Of a stretch of DNA of 64,000 nt, positions 33,164-42,269 are shown piece by piece. The stretch is from Maritimibacter fusiformis. Its GTDB lineage: Bacteria; Pseudomonadota; Alphaproteobacteria; Rhodobacterales; Rhodobacteraceae. The notes beneath the pieces are model-generated. The model was given only the letters and a program-made list of their open reading frames with translations, made no database searches and was not told the origin of the DNA. Numbering within the stretch: position 1 is the stretch's first letter; each line of letters starts with the position of its first letter. The stretch is taken from NCBI RefSeq assembly GCF_008086115.1, contig NZ_VSIY01000003.1, positions 248,001-312,000 on the forward strand. The letters run 5' to 3'. The position numbers were made by a program, and so were the translations under genes.

Positions 33164-34917
33164 GCCGCGACCTCCTGCCCGGCGGGCACCAACTCGACGG
33201 TAAAGACCGCACCGCCGCCCGGATGGTTGGCCCCCCGGATCGCGCCGCCGAAGCTCTGCACCAGCCCGTATGAAATCGACAGGCCCAGCCCCATGCCCTC
33301 GGCCGCCCCCACCGCCTTGGTGGAATAGAACGGGTCGAACATGCGCTCCGGCTCGGCGATGCCCGGCCCGGTGTCGCGCACCGACAGGCTGACATGCGAT
33401 CCCGTATGGTCGAGCGTGATGGAAATCTCGCGCCGGTCGCTGTCCACCATCGCGTCGGCGGCGTTGGACACCAGGTTCATCACCACCTGCTGCAACCGCA
33501 CCTCGCCGCCGCGCACCATCACCGGCCCGGTCGGCGGCACCCAGTCCAGCGTCACGCCGCCCGACTTGAGCTTGGGCCGGGCCAGGTCCAGCGCCGCCTC
33601 GATCACCTGCACCATGTCGACATCCGAAATCGGCTCGTTCTCCTGCCGGGCGAAGGCGCGCAGGTTGCGGATGATCCGCCCCATCCGCCGCGCCAGTTCC
33701 GAGATCCGCGTGAGGTTCTCGCGCGCCTGCGCCTCGTTGCCGCGCTCCATGAACATCTCGCCGTTCTCGGCGTAGGATCGGATCGCCATCAGGGGCTGAT
33801 TGAGCTCGTGACTGATCCCCGCCGACATCTCGCCCAGCGCGGTCAGCTTGCCGGCCTGCACCAGTTCGGCCTGGGCGCGTTTCAGCGCCAGTTCCGCCTC
33901 CTTGCGCTCGGTCACCTCGCGGCGCAGATCGGCGTTGACGCGCGACAGATCGCGGGTGCGCGCCGCGACCCGGCGTTCAAGCTCCGCCGTCATCGCCTCC
34001 TCGATCATCAGCCGCCCGGCCAGCGCGCGCTGGCGTTGCGCGGCAAGAAACAGCAGCACCCCGAACACCATCCCCAGCGCGCCCGCCAGCGCCGCCTGCG
34101 TCACCGCGATCCGGCTGGCCGAGGCGGTATCGAGCATCAGCCCGGCGCGCAGCCCCAGCACCGGCATGTCGCGTTCGAGATAGAGCGCCCGGTCCGGCAG
34201 GTAAGGCTCCTGCGGCATGTGCCAGATCTCGTGCTCGCCGACCCGGCTGACCCGGTGATCGGGAAAGCTGCCGCCCTCGCCCAGCCGCGCCAGCACCAGG
34301 TCGGAGCGGTTCGAGATCAGCACCCGCCCGCCGGCGTCGTAGAAGAACACCGCCGGCGCATTGCCCGGCCAGTTTTCCTCCAACCGGCGCACGTCGGCCT
34401 CGACCAGCACCGCGCCGATCGGCTTGCCCTCCGGCCCGAACACCGGCGCGGCAAAGGCGAAGATGCGCTGCGACGTGCCGTCCGCGTCGGTCTCGACCCG
34501 GTGGCGCGTGCCCAGCGCCCCGTTCAGGGCGCGCGACAGCGGCAATTCGCCGGGGGCATAGACCCCGCCCTCCGGCGTCGAGGCGACCACCAGGCGTCCA
34601 CGTGCGTCGACCAGTTCGACGGTCAGCGCCCCGGTCATGTCGGCAAAGCCCAGCACCACCGCCCGGGCGGCCGCCACATCGCCCGCCCCGGACAGGATCG
34701 CGGCCAGGTCGGGATGGCGTGCCAGCACCACGGCCAGTTCGCGGTAGCGCAGCATCTGCCCCGACACCCGGTCGGCGGCCAGCGCCAGGTCGGCCCGGCC
34801 CTTGCCCGCGATCTGCTCCAGCGCGTTGCGGTTGGCAAACCACCACACGCCGCCGGCAAACCCCGCGACAAGCAGGACAAAGGCGGCAATGCCCAGAATC
34901 TGGCGCGCATGGTTCAT
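33160..34917 (-). CDS. dctB: DctB-type sensor histidine kinase
   Basis: The 585-residue kinase has an N-terminal membrane helix, a periplasmic double-Cache-like sensor (residues about 30-260), a second helix (about 270-295) and a coiled-coil linker. The catalytic part has H-box GISHELNQPLMAIRSYAENG, an N-box with VMNLVSNAADAM and a G-box with GLGLSISYGLVQSFGG. The domain order is that of DctB, which senses C4-dicarboxylates. It is the first gene of the dctBD pair and overlaps dctD by four bases. It probably controls dctPQM downstream. Confidence 0.9.
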   Translation of the reverse strand: MNHARQILGIAAFVLLVAGFAGGVWWFANRNALEQIAGKGRADLALAADRVSGQMLRYRELAVVLARHPDLAAILSGAGDVAAARAVVLGFADMTGALTVELVDARGRLVVASTPEGGVYAPGELPLSRALNGALGTRHRVETDADGTSQRIFAFAAPVFGPEGKPIGAVLVEADVRRLEENWPGNAPAVFFYDAGGRVLISNRSDLVLARLGEGGSFPDHRVSRVGEHEIWHMPQEPYLPDRALYLERDMPVLGLRAGLMLDTASASRIAVTQAALAGALGMVFGVLLFLAAQRQRALAGRLMIEEAMTAELERRVAARTRDLSRVNADLRREVTERKEAELALKRAQAELVQAGKLTALGEMSAGISHELNQPLMAIRSYAENGEMFMERGNEAQARENLTRISELARRMGRIIRNLRAFARQENEPISDVDMVQVIEAALDLARPKLKSGGVTLDWVPPTGPVMVRGGEVRLQQVVMNLVSNAADAMVDSDRREISITLDHTGSHVSLSVRDTGPGIAEPERMFDPFYSTKAVGAAEGMGLGLSISYGLVQSFGGAIRGANHPGGGAVFTVELVPAGQEVAA

Positions 34918-34972
34918 TGCACGGATTCTAGCGCCTCGCCCGCCCGCGCGCCAGCACGCTCGACCAGCACGC

Positions 34973-35431
34973 TCACAGCGGCCCCGGCCTGCGCTCCTCG
35001 CTCAGAAGCACGTTGGCCTCGATATCGCCCACGCCGGGCAGCGTCATGATCCGGCGGCGCAGCAGGCGCTCGAAATCCGCCAGATCCCGCGCCACGATGC
35101 GCAGGCGGTAGTCGTAAAGCCCCAGCACATGCTGCACCACCTGCACCTCGGGAATCGCCGTCACCGCGCGTTCGAAATCCTCAAGGCTGACCCGCCCCTT
35201 GGTCGCCAGCTTCACCCCCAGAAACACCGTCACGCCAAACCCCAGCGCCTCGCGGTCCAGCTCCAGCCGCCGCCCGGCCAGGATGCCCTCGTCGCGCAGC
35301 CGCTTCAACCGCCGCCACGCCGCCGGCTGGCTGAGGCCGAACTGCCGCCCCAACGCCCCCGCCGACAAGGTCGCATCCTCGCCCAGCGCGCGCAGAAAGG
35401 CGCGGTCGGTGTCGTCGAGCCGGGCGCTCAC
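34973..35431 (-). CDS. Lrp/AsnC-family regulator (second of pair)
   Basis: The 152-residue protein has an N-terminal HTH (LSAGALGRQFGLSQPAAWRR) and a C-terminal RAM/AsnC ligand-binding domain (QVVQHVLGLYDYRLRIVARD). It overlaps the stop of the first Lrp gene by four bases. Both sit beside divergently transcribed ilvC, so they are likely regulators of branched-chain amino acid metabolism. The effector cannot be read from sequence. Confidence 0.85.
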   Translation of the reverse strand: MSARLDDTDRAFLRALGEDATLSAGALGRQFGLSQPAAWRRLKRLRDEGILAGRRLELDREALGFGVTVFLGVKLATKGRVSLEDFERAVTAIPEVQVVQHVLGLYDYRLRIVARDLADFERLLRRRIMTLPGVGDIEANVLLSEERRPGPL

Positions 35432-35886
35432 AGCGGCAGCGCCCAGTTGCGATAGATCGTGGCGACCTGCATCAAAGGCTCGATATCCGCGATATGCGGC
35501 AGGGTCAGGATGCGGGCGCGGTAGATGTGCTGATAATGCCCCATGTCGCGCGCGATGATGTGCAGGCGCGCATCGACCCGGCCCAGGAAGGTCTGGATCT
35601 CCGTCACCTCCGGCACCTCGCGGGCGGCGGCCAGGAACTCGTCGAAGGCACGCGGGTCGGTCTTGTCGAGCGTGATGCGCAGGCTGACCTCGACGTTGTA
35701 GCCCAGCTTGCCCCAGTCGATCACCGCCCGGCTGCCCTTGATGATCCCGGCCCGCGTCATCCGCTCGATCCGGCGCGAACAGGTGGCGGGCGTGACGCCT
35801 GCCAGTTCCGCCAGGTCGCCCGCACTCAGGTCGGGGTCGGCCTGAAAGCGGCGCAGGATGCGGCGGTCGGTATCGTCGATCTGCAT
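35428..35886 (-). CDS. Lrp/AsnC-family regulator (first of pair)
   Basis: ATG 35886 with GAGGA four bases upstream gives 152 residues, the same length as its partner. The longer frame to 35940 adds an unlikely N-terminus. The HTH is in LSAGDLAELAGVTPATCSRR and the AsnC domain in VPEVTEIQTFLGRVDARLHI. It overlaps the following Lrp gene in an ATGA arrangement. The promoter region is shared with the divergent ilvC (131 nt gap). The two proteins may form hetero-oligomers, since Lrp proteins assemble as dimers and octamers. Confidence 0.86.
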   Translation of the reverse strand: MQIDDTDRRILRRFQADPDLSAGDLAELAGVTPATCSRRIERMTRAGIIKGSRAVIDWGKLGYNVEVSLRITLDKTDPRAFDEFLAAAREVPEVTEIQTFLGRVDARLHIIARDMGHYQHIYRARILTLPHIADIEPLMQVATIYRNWALPL

Positions 35887-35981
35887 GAATTCCTCACTAT
35901 TGCGCCTGATCACGAATGATTTCCACGCCGAATATGCCATTCACGTCGATTTTGCAAACCTCATACCGCTCAAATCCCTAG

Positions 35982-37040
<1,059 letters not shown>

Positions 37041-37051
37041 TCGCCGCCAAA

Positions 37052-37134
37052 GCCCTTCGAAGGGCCTTTCCAAGCGGTTTCGATACCGCTTGGCGCGATC
37101 CGCAACCCAAGGCCCTCCGATCGCGGGGGGCCTT
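37052..37134. terminator. three stem-loops downstream of ilvC
   Basis: Three structured elements sit within 85 nt of the ilvC stop codon: the palindrome GCCCTTCGAAGGGC (37052-37065); a perfect 9-bp stem CCAAGCGGT/ACCGCTTGG (37070-37078 with 37085-37093); and AAGGCCC (37109-37115) pairing with GGGCCTT (37128-37134). One or more may terminate ilvC, although T-runs are short (CTTTC, CCTTTCC). Confidence 0.55.
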
Positions 37135-37197
37135 TCCCCATTGCCGACCTGCCGTCCCCGTGCCACCAACGCCTTTCCCATCCCCGGAGCACCGCCG

Positions 37198-38130
37198 ATG
37201 ACCAGCCCCCAGATCACCGCCAGAAGCTGGGCGATGCTCGCCACCCTCGCGCTGGTCTGGGGCGCGACCTTCATGGTGATCGAGATCGCGCTGCGCGGCA
37301 TCACGCCGTTCTGGCTGGCCGCCGGGCGGATCGGTTTTGCCTGCCTGCTTCTGGTCGCGGTCTGGGGCGCGCGCGGCTGGCGGCTGTTTCACGCACCCAT
37401 CGACACGCCGGTGCGCCTGTCGCTGGTGATGATCGGCGCGTTTTCCTCGGCGGTGCCCTTCATGCTGCTCAGCTGGGGCCAGAAAACCGTGACCTCGGGG
37501 TTTGCCGGCATCTCGATGGCGACGGTGGCGATCATGGTGCTGCCGCTGGCGCATGTCCTGGTCCCGGGCGAGCGGATGACGCCGCGCAAGGGGCTGGGGT
37601 TCGTGATCGGCTTTGCCGGGGTCGCGGTGTTGATCGGCCCCGAGGCGCTGGCCACGACCGGGATCGAGGGCGAGGTGGCGGGCCGCGTCGCCTGCCTCAC
37701 CGCCGCCGCCTGCTACGCGATATCCTCGGTCAACATGCAGCGCCTGCCGCCGGTCGACCCGATCGGGCTGGCCGCGCTTCTCTTGGTGATCGGAACCATG
37801 ATCGTGGTGCCCGTCGCGCTGGTCGTCGAGGGCGTGCCGCGGATGCCCGATGGCCAGACCCTCACGGCGCTGGCGGTGCTGGGCATCCTGCCCACCGCGA
37901 CGGCGGCGCTGCTCAGGGTGCAGCTCGTGCGCAGCGCCGGGGCCACCTTCATGTCGCTGGTCAACTACGCGGTGCCGGTGGTCTCGGTGATCGTCGGGGC
38001 GATCGTGCTGGGCGAGGCGCTGCCGCCCAGCGTCTTTGCCGCGCTGGCGCTGGTCCTGACCGGCATGGGGCTGAGCCAGTGGGGCGCGCTGTCGCGGCTG
38101 GTGCGCCGGGTCAGCCCGCCGCGCGGCTGA
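37198..38130 (+). CDS. EamA/DMT-family transporter
   Basis: The 310-residue protein has ten predicted membrane helices in two EamA repeats (N-terminal about residues 10-140, C-terminal about 155-295). The first repeat has [19 protein letters not shown] and the second [24 protein letters not shown]-family members export amino acids or metabolites; the substrate is unknown. The ATG at 37198 directly follows the ilvC structure region. Its 3' end overlaps the convergent glmM stop by 20 bp. Confidence 0.85.
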   Translation: MTSPQITARSWAMLATLALVWGATFMVIEIALRGITPFWLAAGRIGFACLLLVAVWGARGWRLFHAPIDTPVRLSLVMIGAFSSAVPFMLLSWGQKTVTSGFAGISMATVAIMVLPLAHVLVPGERMTPRKGLGFVIGFAGVAVLIGPEALATTGIEGEVAGRVACLTAAACYAISSVNMQRLPPVDPIGLAALLLVIGTMIVVPVALVVEGVPRMPDGQTLTALAVLGILPTATAALLRVQLVRSAGATFMSLVNYAVPVVSVIVGAIVLGEALPPSVFAALALVLTGMGLSQWGALSRLVRRVSPPRG

Positions 38131-39457
38131 CCTCTGCGACGATGCCGCCGACCACCTCGGCCATCAGCGCCTCGTCCTCGCATTCCGCCATCACCCGCAC
38201 CAGCGGCTCGGTCCCCGACTTGCGGATCAGCAGCCGCCCCTGCCCCTCCAGCCGCGCCGCGCCCTCGGCGATCGCGGCCTTGACGCCGGCATCCTCCAGC
38301 GGCGCCTTGCCGGACGCGAAACGCACGTTCTCCAGCACCTGCGGCACCGTCTGAAACAGCTGCGTCAGCGTCGAGGCCGGCTGCCCGGTGGCGATCATCT
38401 CGGCCAGGAAATGCAGCCCCGCCAGGAGCCCGTCGCCGGTGGTGGCGTAATCCGTCATCACGATATGGCCCGACTGCTCGCCGCCCAGGTTGAAGCCGCC
38501 CGCGCGCATCGCCTCGACCACCCGCCGGTCGCCGACCCCGGTGCGCGCCAGCGCGATGCCCAGCCCGTCAAGGTAACGCTCCATCCCGAGGTTCGACATC
38601 ACCGTCGCCACCAGCGTGTTGCCGGCAAGCCGCCCGTCCTCGGCCCAGCGCCGGGCAAACAGCGCCATGATCTGGTCGCCGTCCGCGACCCGGCCGCGCT
38701 CGTCTATGATCATCAGCCGGTCGGCGTCGCCATCGAGGCAGATGCCCACGTCCGCCCCGCTCTCGACCACCTTGCGCGCGGCCTCTGCCGTGTCGGTCGA
38801 GCCGCAGCCGGCGTTGATGTTCAGCCCGTCCGGGCTGACCCCCACCGGCACCACCTCGGCGCCCAGTTCCCACAACGCCTCGGGCGCGGCGCGGTAGGCG
38901 GCGCCGTTGGCGCAGTCGATCACCACCTTCAGCCCGTGCAGCCGCTTGGCCGAGGGGAAGGTGGTCTTGATGAACTCGACATAGCGCTGGCGGCCCTCGT
39001 CGACCCGCTTGGCCCGGCCGATATTGGCCGGCTCGGCCAGCCGGATCTCGCCCGCCACCAGCGCCTCGATGGCGGCCTCGTCACCGTCCGACAACTTGAA
39101 GCCATCGGGGCCGAACAGCTTGATGCCGTTGTCGTGAAAGGGGTTGTGGCTGGCCGAGATCATGATCCCCAGGTCGGCCCGCATCGAATGGGTCAGATGC
39201 CCCACGGCGGGCGTCGGCACCGGGCCGAGCAGCAGCACGTTCATCCCCGTCGAGGTCAGCCCGGCGGTCAGCGCGTTCTCGATCATGTAGCCCGACAGCC
39301 GCGTGTCCTTGCCGATCACCACCCGGTGGTTGTTGCGCCGGTCGCCGCGGAAATGCCGCCCCGCCGCCGCGCCCAGCCTGAGCGCCATCTCGGCGGTCAT
39401 CGGCCACCGATTGGCCATCCCGCGCACCCCGTCGGTCCCGAAAAGCTTGTCCGCCAT
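38111..39457 (-). CDS. glmM: phosphoglucosamine mutase
   Basis: The 448-residue enzyme converts glucosamine-6-phosphate to glucosamine-1-phosphate for UDP-GlcNAc synthesis. The phosphoserine loop [18 protein letters not shown], the metal-binding [11 protein letters not shown] and the sugar-binding GGEQSGHI are visible. Length is standard. It lies 3 nt behind folP, forming a folB-folP-glmM operon. The 3' end overlaps the convergent EamA gene by 20 bp. Confidence 0.95.
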   Translation of the reverse strand: MADKLFGTDGVRGMANRWPMTAEMALRLGAAAGRHFRGDRRNNHRVVIGKDTRLSGYMIENALTAGLTSTGMNVLLLGPVPTPAVGHLTHSMRADLGIMISASHNPFHDNGIKLFGPDGFKLSDGDEAAIEALVAGEIRLAEPANIGRAKRVDEGRQRYVEFIKTTFPSAKRLHGLKVVIDCANGAAYRAAPEALWELGAEVVPVGVSPDGLNINAGCGSTDTAEAARKVVESGADVGICLDGDADRLMIIDERGRVADGDQIMALFARRWAEDGRLAGNTLVATVMSNLGMERYLDGLGIALARTGVGDRRVVEAMRAGGFNLGGEQSGHIVMTDYATTGDGLLAGLHFLAEMIATGQPASTLTQLFQTVPQVLENVRFASGKAPLEDAGVKAAIAEGAARLEGQGRLLIRKSGTEPLVRVMAECEDEALMAEVVGGIVAEVSRAAG

Positions 39458-39460
39458 GTC

Positions 39461-40453
39461 CTAATCCGTTCCGTTCAGTGCCGCCCAGAGCTTCAGCGCC
39501 TGTGCCGTGTCCCGCGTATCATGCACCCTGTGGATCTGCACCCCCTGCGCCGCACCGTGGAGCGTCACCGACAGGGAACCGCCGATCCGGTCCCTGGCCT
39601 CGGGCGCATCCCCGATCGCGCCGATGAAGCGTTTGCGCGAGGCCCCCAGCAGCACCGGCAGGCCCAGGTCGTGAAACGCCGCGAGGTTTCTGAGCAGCGT
39701 CAGGTTATGCGCCTGGGTCTTGCCGAAACCGATTCCGGGGTCGGTGACGATCCGGTCGCGCGCGATGCCCGCCCCCTCGGCAAAGGCGATGCGCTCGCCC
39801 AGGAAATCCAGCACCTCGCCCAAAACGTCGTCATACCGCGGCGCGTCCTGCATGGTCGCGGGCGTGCCCTTGGCGTGCATCAGGCAGACCGGCACGCCGC
39901 GTTCGGCCACCAGCCCGGCCAGCGCGCTGTCATAGCCCAGCGCGGCCACGTCGTTGACCATGTCGGCGCCCGCCTCCAGCGCCGCATCGGCCACGCTGGC
40001 CTTGCGCGTGTCGATCGAGATCGGCGTGGTCACGCCCGCCTCGCGGATCGCGCGGATCGCGGGCGCGGTGCGGCGGATTTCCTCGGCCTCGCTTACTGGC
40101 TCGGCCCCTGGCCGGGTCGATTCGCCGCCGATGTCGAGGATGTCGGCATGCCCCGCCATCGCCTGCGCCCGCGCCACCGCCGCCGCGACACTGGCCAGAT
40201 CGCCGCCATCGGAAAAGCTGTCGGGCGTCAGGTTGAGGATGCCCATGACGCGGGGGCGCTCCAGCGTCAGACCGCACAGATCGGCCCGCGCCCCGGTCAG
40301 CCGCGCTTGTTCCCCGGCGCTCAATTCCGACGCCGCGATCCGTGCGCCGCCCGGATGGGTCACGACCTCGTCGAACCAGACCGCAGCGCTGCCTGCCAGC
40401 GGCAAACCCGCCCGCGGCCCGCTGCGCGCCAGCGCGATCAGCCGCCGCGTCAT
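39461..40453 (-). CDS. folP: dihydropteroate synthase
   Basis: The 330-residue protein carries the DHPS signatures GILNLTPDSFSDGG, DIGGESTRPGAEPVSEAEE and the catalytic segment around DPGIGFGKTQAHN. It condenses p-aminobenzoate with dihydropterin pyrophosphate in folate synthesis. The ATG at 40453 overlaps the stop of folB (ATGA). The N-terminal 60 residues are longer than in typical short DHPS and precede the barrel. It is the sulfonamide target in bacteria. Confidence 0.93.
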   Translation of the reverse strand: MTRRLIALARSGPRAGLPLAGSAAVWFDEVVTHPGGARIAASELSAGEQARLTGARADLCGLTLERPRVMGILNLTPDSFSDGGDLASVAAAVARAQAMAGHADILDIGGESTRPGAEPVSEAEEIRRTAPAIRAIREAGVTTPISIDTRKASVADAALEAGADMVNDVAALGYDSALAGLVAERGVPVCLMHAKGTPATMQDAPRYDDVLGEVLDFLGERIAFAEGAGIARDRIVTDPGIGFGKTQAHNLTLLRNLAAFHDLGLPVLLGASRKRFIGAIGDAPEARDRIGGSLSVTLHGAAQGVQIHRVHDTRDTAQALKLWAALNGTD

Positions 40454-41370
40454 GGCGCCTCGTCCAGCGACATGACGCGCACCGGCACATCCGCCGCGGG
40501 CGCCTCGGCCCCGATCACGATCAGTTCGGCCGCCTGCATCAACCCGGCAAACCACGCCGTCAGCGCCACCGCGTCGCGCGGCCCCGCCGCCGGCCCGTCG
40601 ACCGCGTCGAGCACGATCTTCGACGGCGCCCAGACCGAGATCTGTCCCTGTTTCATCGCCCAGTCCAGTTCCGTGCGCGTCGCCACCACCACGCAGCGGT
40701 CGTCCCTCGCGGCCAGCGTCCAGGCGTTCATCTCCAACGCCAGAAGGTCGATCCGGCGCTGGGTCATCGCGTGTCCGGTCTGCGGCATCGCCGCCTCGGG
40801 CGGGCCGACGCACAGGATCGCCGGACCCGGCCCCGCCGCCAGCCGGTCGATCAACCCGCCCAGCCCGGCGTCGGCAATCGCCGCATTGCCCAGGTGCACC
40901 ACCCTTGGGTGCGGCACCTCGTCGTCGGCGGCGGCCAGCGGCGCGCCCTGCCCGCGCCGGCGCACGATCTCGACCCCCAGCGCGCCGGGGCCACGGTCGA
41001 GCTTTTCGACGCGCACGAACACCCGCTCGGCCTGCGGCGCGATCAGGATGCGGTCGGCGATGCGCTCGGCCAGCGTCTCAAGCAGGTTCAGCCGCTCGGC
41101 CCCCAGCTCATGCGCGATCGCCTCGGTGATGGTGTCATAGGACAGGATCTTGTCGACATCGTCGGCCACCGGACCCTTGGGCGGCGTGACCTCGACCACG
41201 ACCGAGAAACTGACCCGCTGGGTCTTGCCGCGCTCGGCCTGAAACGCGCCGATCTCGACCTCGACGACATGATCACGCAGCGAGATCCGGTCGGGCGGCT
41301 GGGCGGGTTGACCCGCGGCCTCGGCGCGCGCCTTGGGGTGCTCGAAGGCAAGCCTGGTGTCGGACGTCAT
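40450..41370 (-). CDS. folB: dihydroneopterin aldolase with long C-terminal extension
   Basis: The 306-residue protein begins (ATG 41370, AGGAG eight bases upstream) with a FolB domain (residues about 30-140: RISLRDHVVEVEIGAFQAER, then SYDTITEAIAHEL and NLLETLAERIADRIL). FolB proteins are normally near 120 residues. Here about 160 more follow, with segments such as HPRVVHLGNAAIADAGLGGL and LLALEMNAWTLAARDDRC. The extension resembles no domain I can name. It heads the folB-folP-glmM operon. No folK gene is nearby. Confidence 0.82.
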   Translation of the reverse strand: MTSDTRLAFEHPKARAEAAGQPAQPPDRISLRDHVVEVEIGAFQAERGKTQRVSFSVVVEVTPPKGPVADDVDKILSYDTITEAIAHELGAERLNLLETLAERIADRILIAPQAERVFVRVEKLDRGPGALGVEIVRRRGQGAPLAAADDEVPHPRVVHLGNAAIADAGLGGLIDRLAAGPGPAILCVGPPEAAMPQTGHAMTQRRIDLLALEMNAWTLAARDDRCVVVATRTELDWAMKQGQISVWAPSKIVLDAVDGPAAGPRDAVALTAWFAGLMQAAELIVIGAEAPAADVPVRVMSLDEAP

Positions 41371-41443
41371 GGCGCGGTCTCCTTTGCGCCGGCAAAATGC
41401 CCGAGACGCAGGCCGCTGACCACCGGAAAGTGGCCGCGCCGCC

Positions 41444-42073
41444 CTAGCGGTAGAACAGGTGTTCGCCGATCTCGGCGGTCTGCGCAAGGCTGGCGGCCCA
41501 GCGCGGCGACACCCAGTTGGCGTGGTAGAACACCGCCCCGTCGGTCAGGCTGCGCGGCGCCCCGTCCAGCATCGCGCGCGCCACCTTGCCGACCAGAGCA
41601 TGCGCAGCGGGGTTGCCGATGTCTTCGGGATGACCATCGCAGGCAAAGCTGAACTGGCACTGGTGCCGCGCCCCGGTGCCCTGCCGGACCACACCGCAGA
41701 CGCTGTTGGGATAGCGCCGGCTTTCGACCCGGTTGAGGATCACCTCGGCCACCGCGAACATGCCCGCCACGGTCTCGCCCCGCGCCTCGAAGTAAAGCGC
41801 CTCGGTCAAGCATTCCCACTCGTCGCCGCCCGAGGCCGCGGGCTGGCTGGCCAGCCAGGCGCGGCTGTGGATCGGCAACTCGCCGCTGGCCGGGCGGTCG
41901 CCGGTGACGGAAGCCAGCCGCCGGATCGCGAAGGGCGACACCGCCGACAGCCCGGCGCGTTCGTTGCCCAGAACCTTCGACAACAGCCCCTCGGGCGATC
42001 CCGCCGCCTCGGCCTGCGCGATGCCGACAAAGCCGAACAGGCCGAAAACGGCCGTCAAAACGAGCCGGAGCAT
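41444..42073 (-). CDS. SleB-like cell wall hydrolase
   Basis: The 209-residue protein has a signal peptide (MLRLVLTAVFGLFGFVGIAQA) and a hydrolase domain with TEALYFEARGETVAGMFAVA, a YPNSVCGVV stretch and QFSFACDG, typical of the SleB/cell-wall-hydrolase family that cuts peptidoglycan. The ATG at 42073 has GGGGG eight bases upstream. It is monocistronic, with 197 nt to the gene behind it. It likely acts in the periplasm on peptidoglycan turnover. Confidence 0.82.
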   Translation of the reverse strand: MLRLVLTAVFGLFGFVGIAQAEAAGSPEGLLSKVLGNERAGLSAVSPFAIRRLASVTGDRPASGELPIHSRAWLASQPAASGGDEWECLTEALYFEARGETVAGMFAVAEVILNRVESRRYPNSVCGVVRQGTGARHQCQFSFACDGHPEDIGNPAAHALVGKVARAMLDGAPRSLTDGAVFYHANWVSPRWAASLAQTAEIGEHLFYR

Positions 42074-42269
42074 GATGCGTCCCCCACCAGGTTTGCGGGC
42101 AGAAAGTTGCCGATCAGAGACCGGTTGCCCTTGCAATCTGGGAATGTCTCTTACTCCAAAACCGTCCCCGGGTCCATGCCGCCATCATGCGGTGGCTCAA
42201 CTATGCGCCGCAAGATGTTGTGGGGAAAGGGCAAATCCCTGTGGACAGATTCGCGAACCGGCTGTGCGA

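Noticed and set aside
42239-42248. TGTGGACAG as a possible DnaA box
   Set aside because: It matches the consensus only partly and is alone; no origin-type cluster or AT-rich unwinding region is present.
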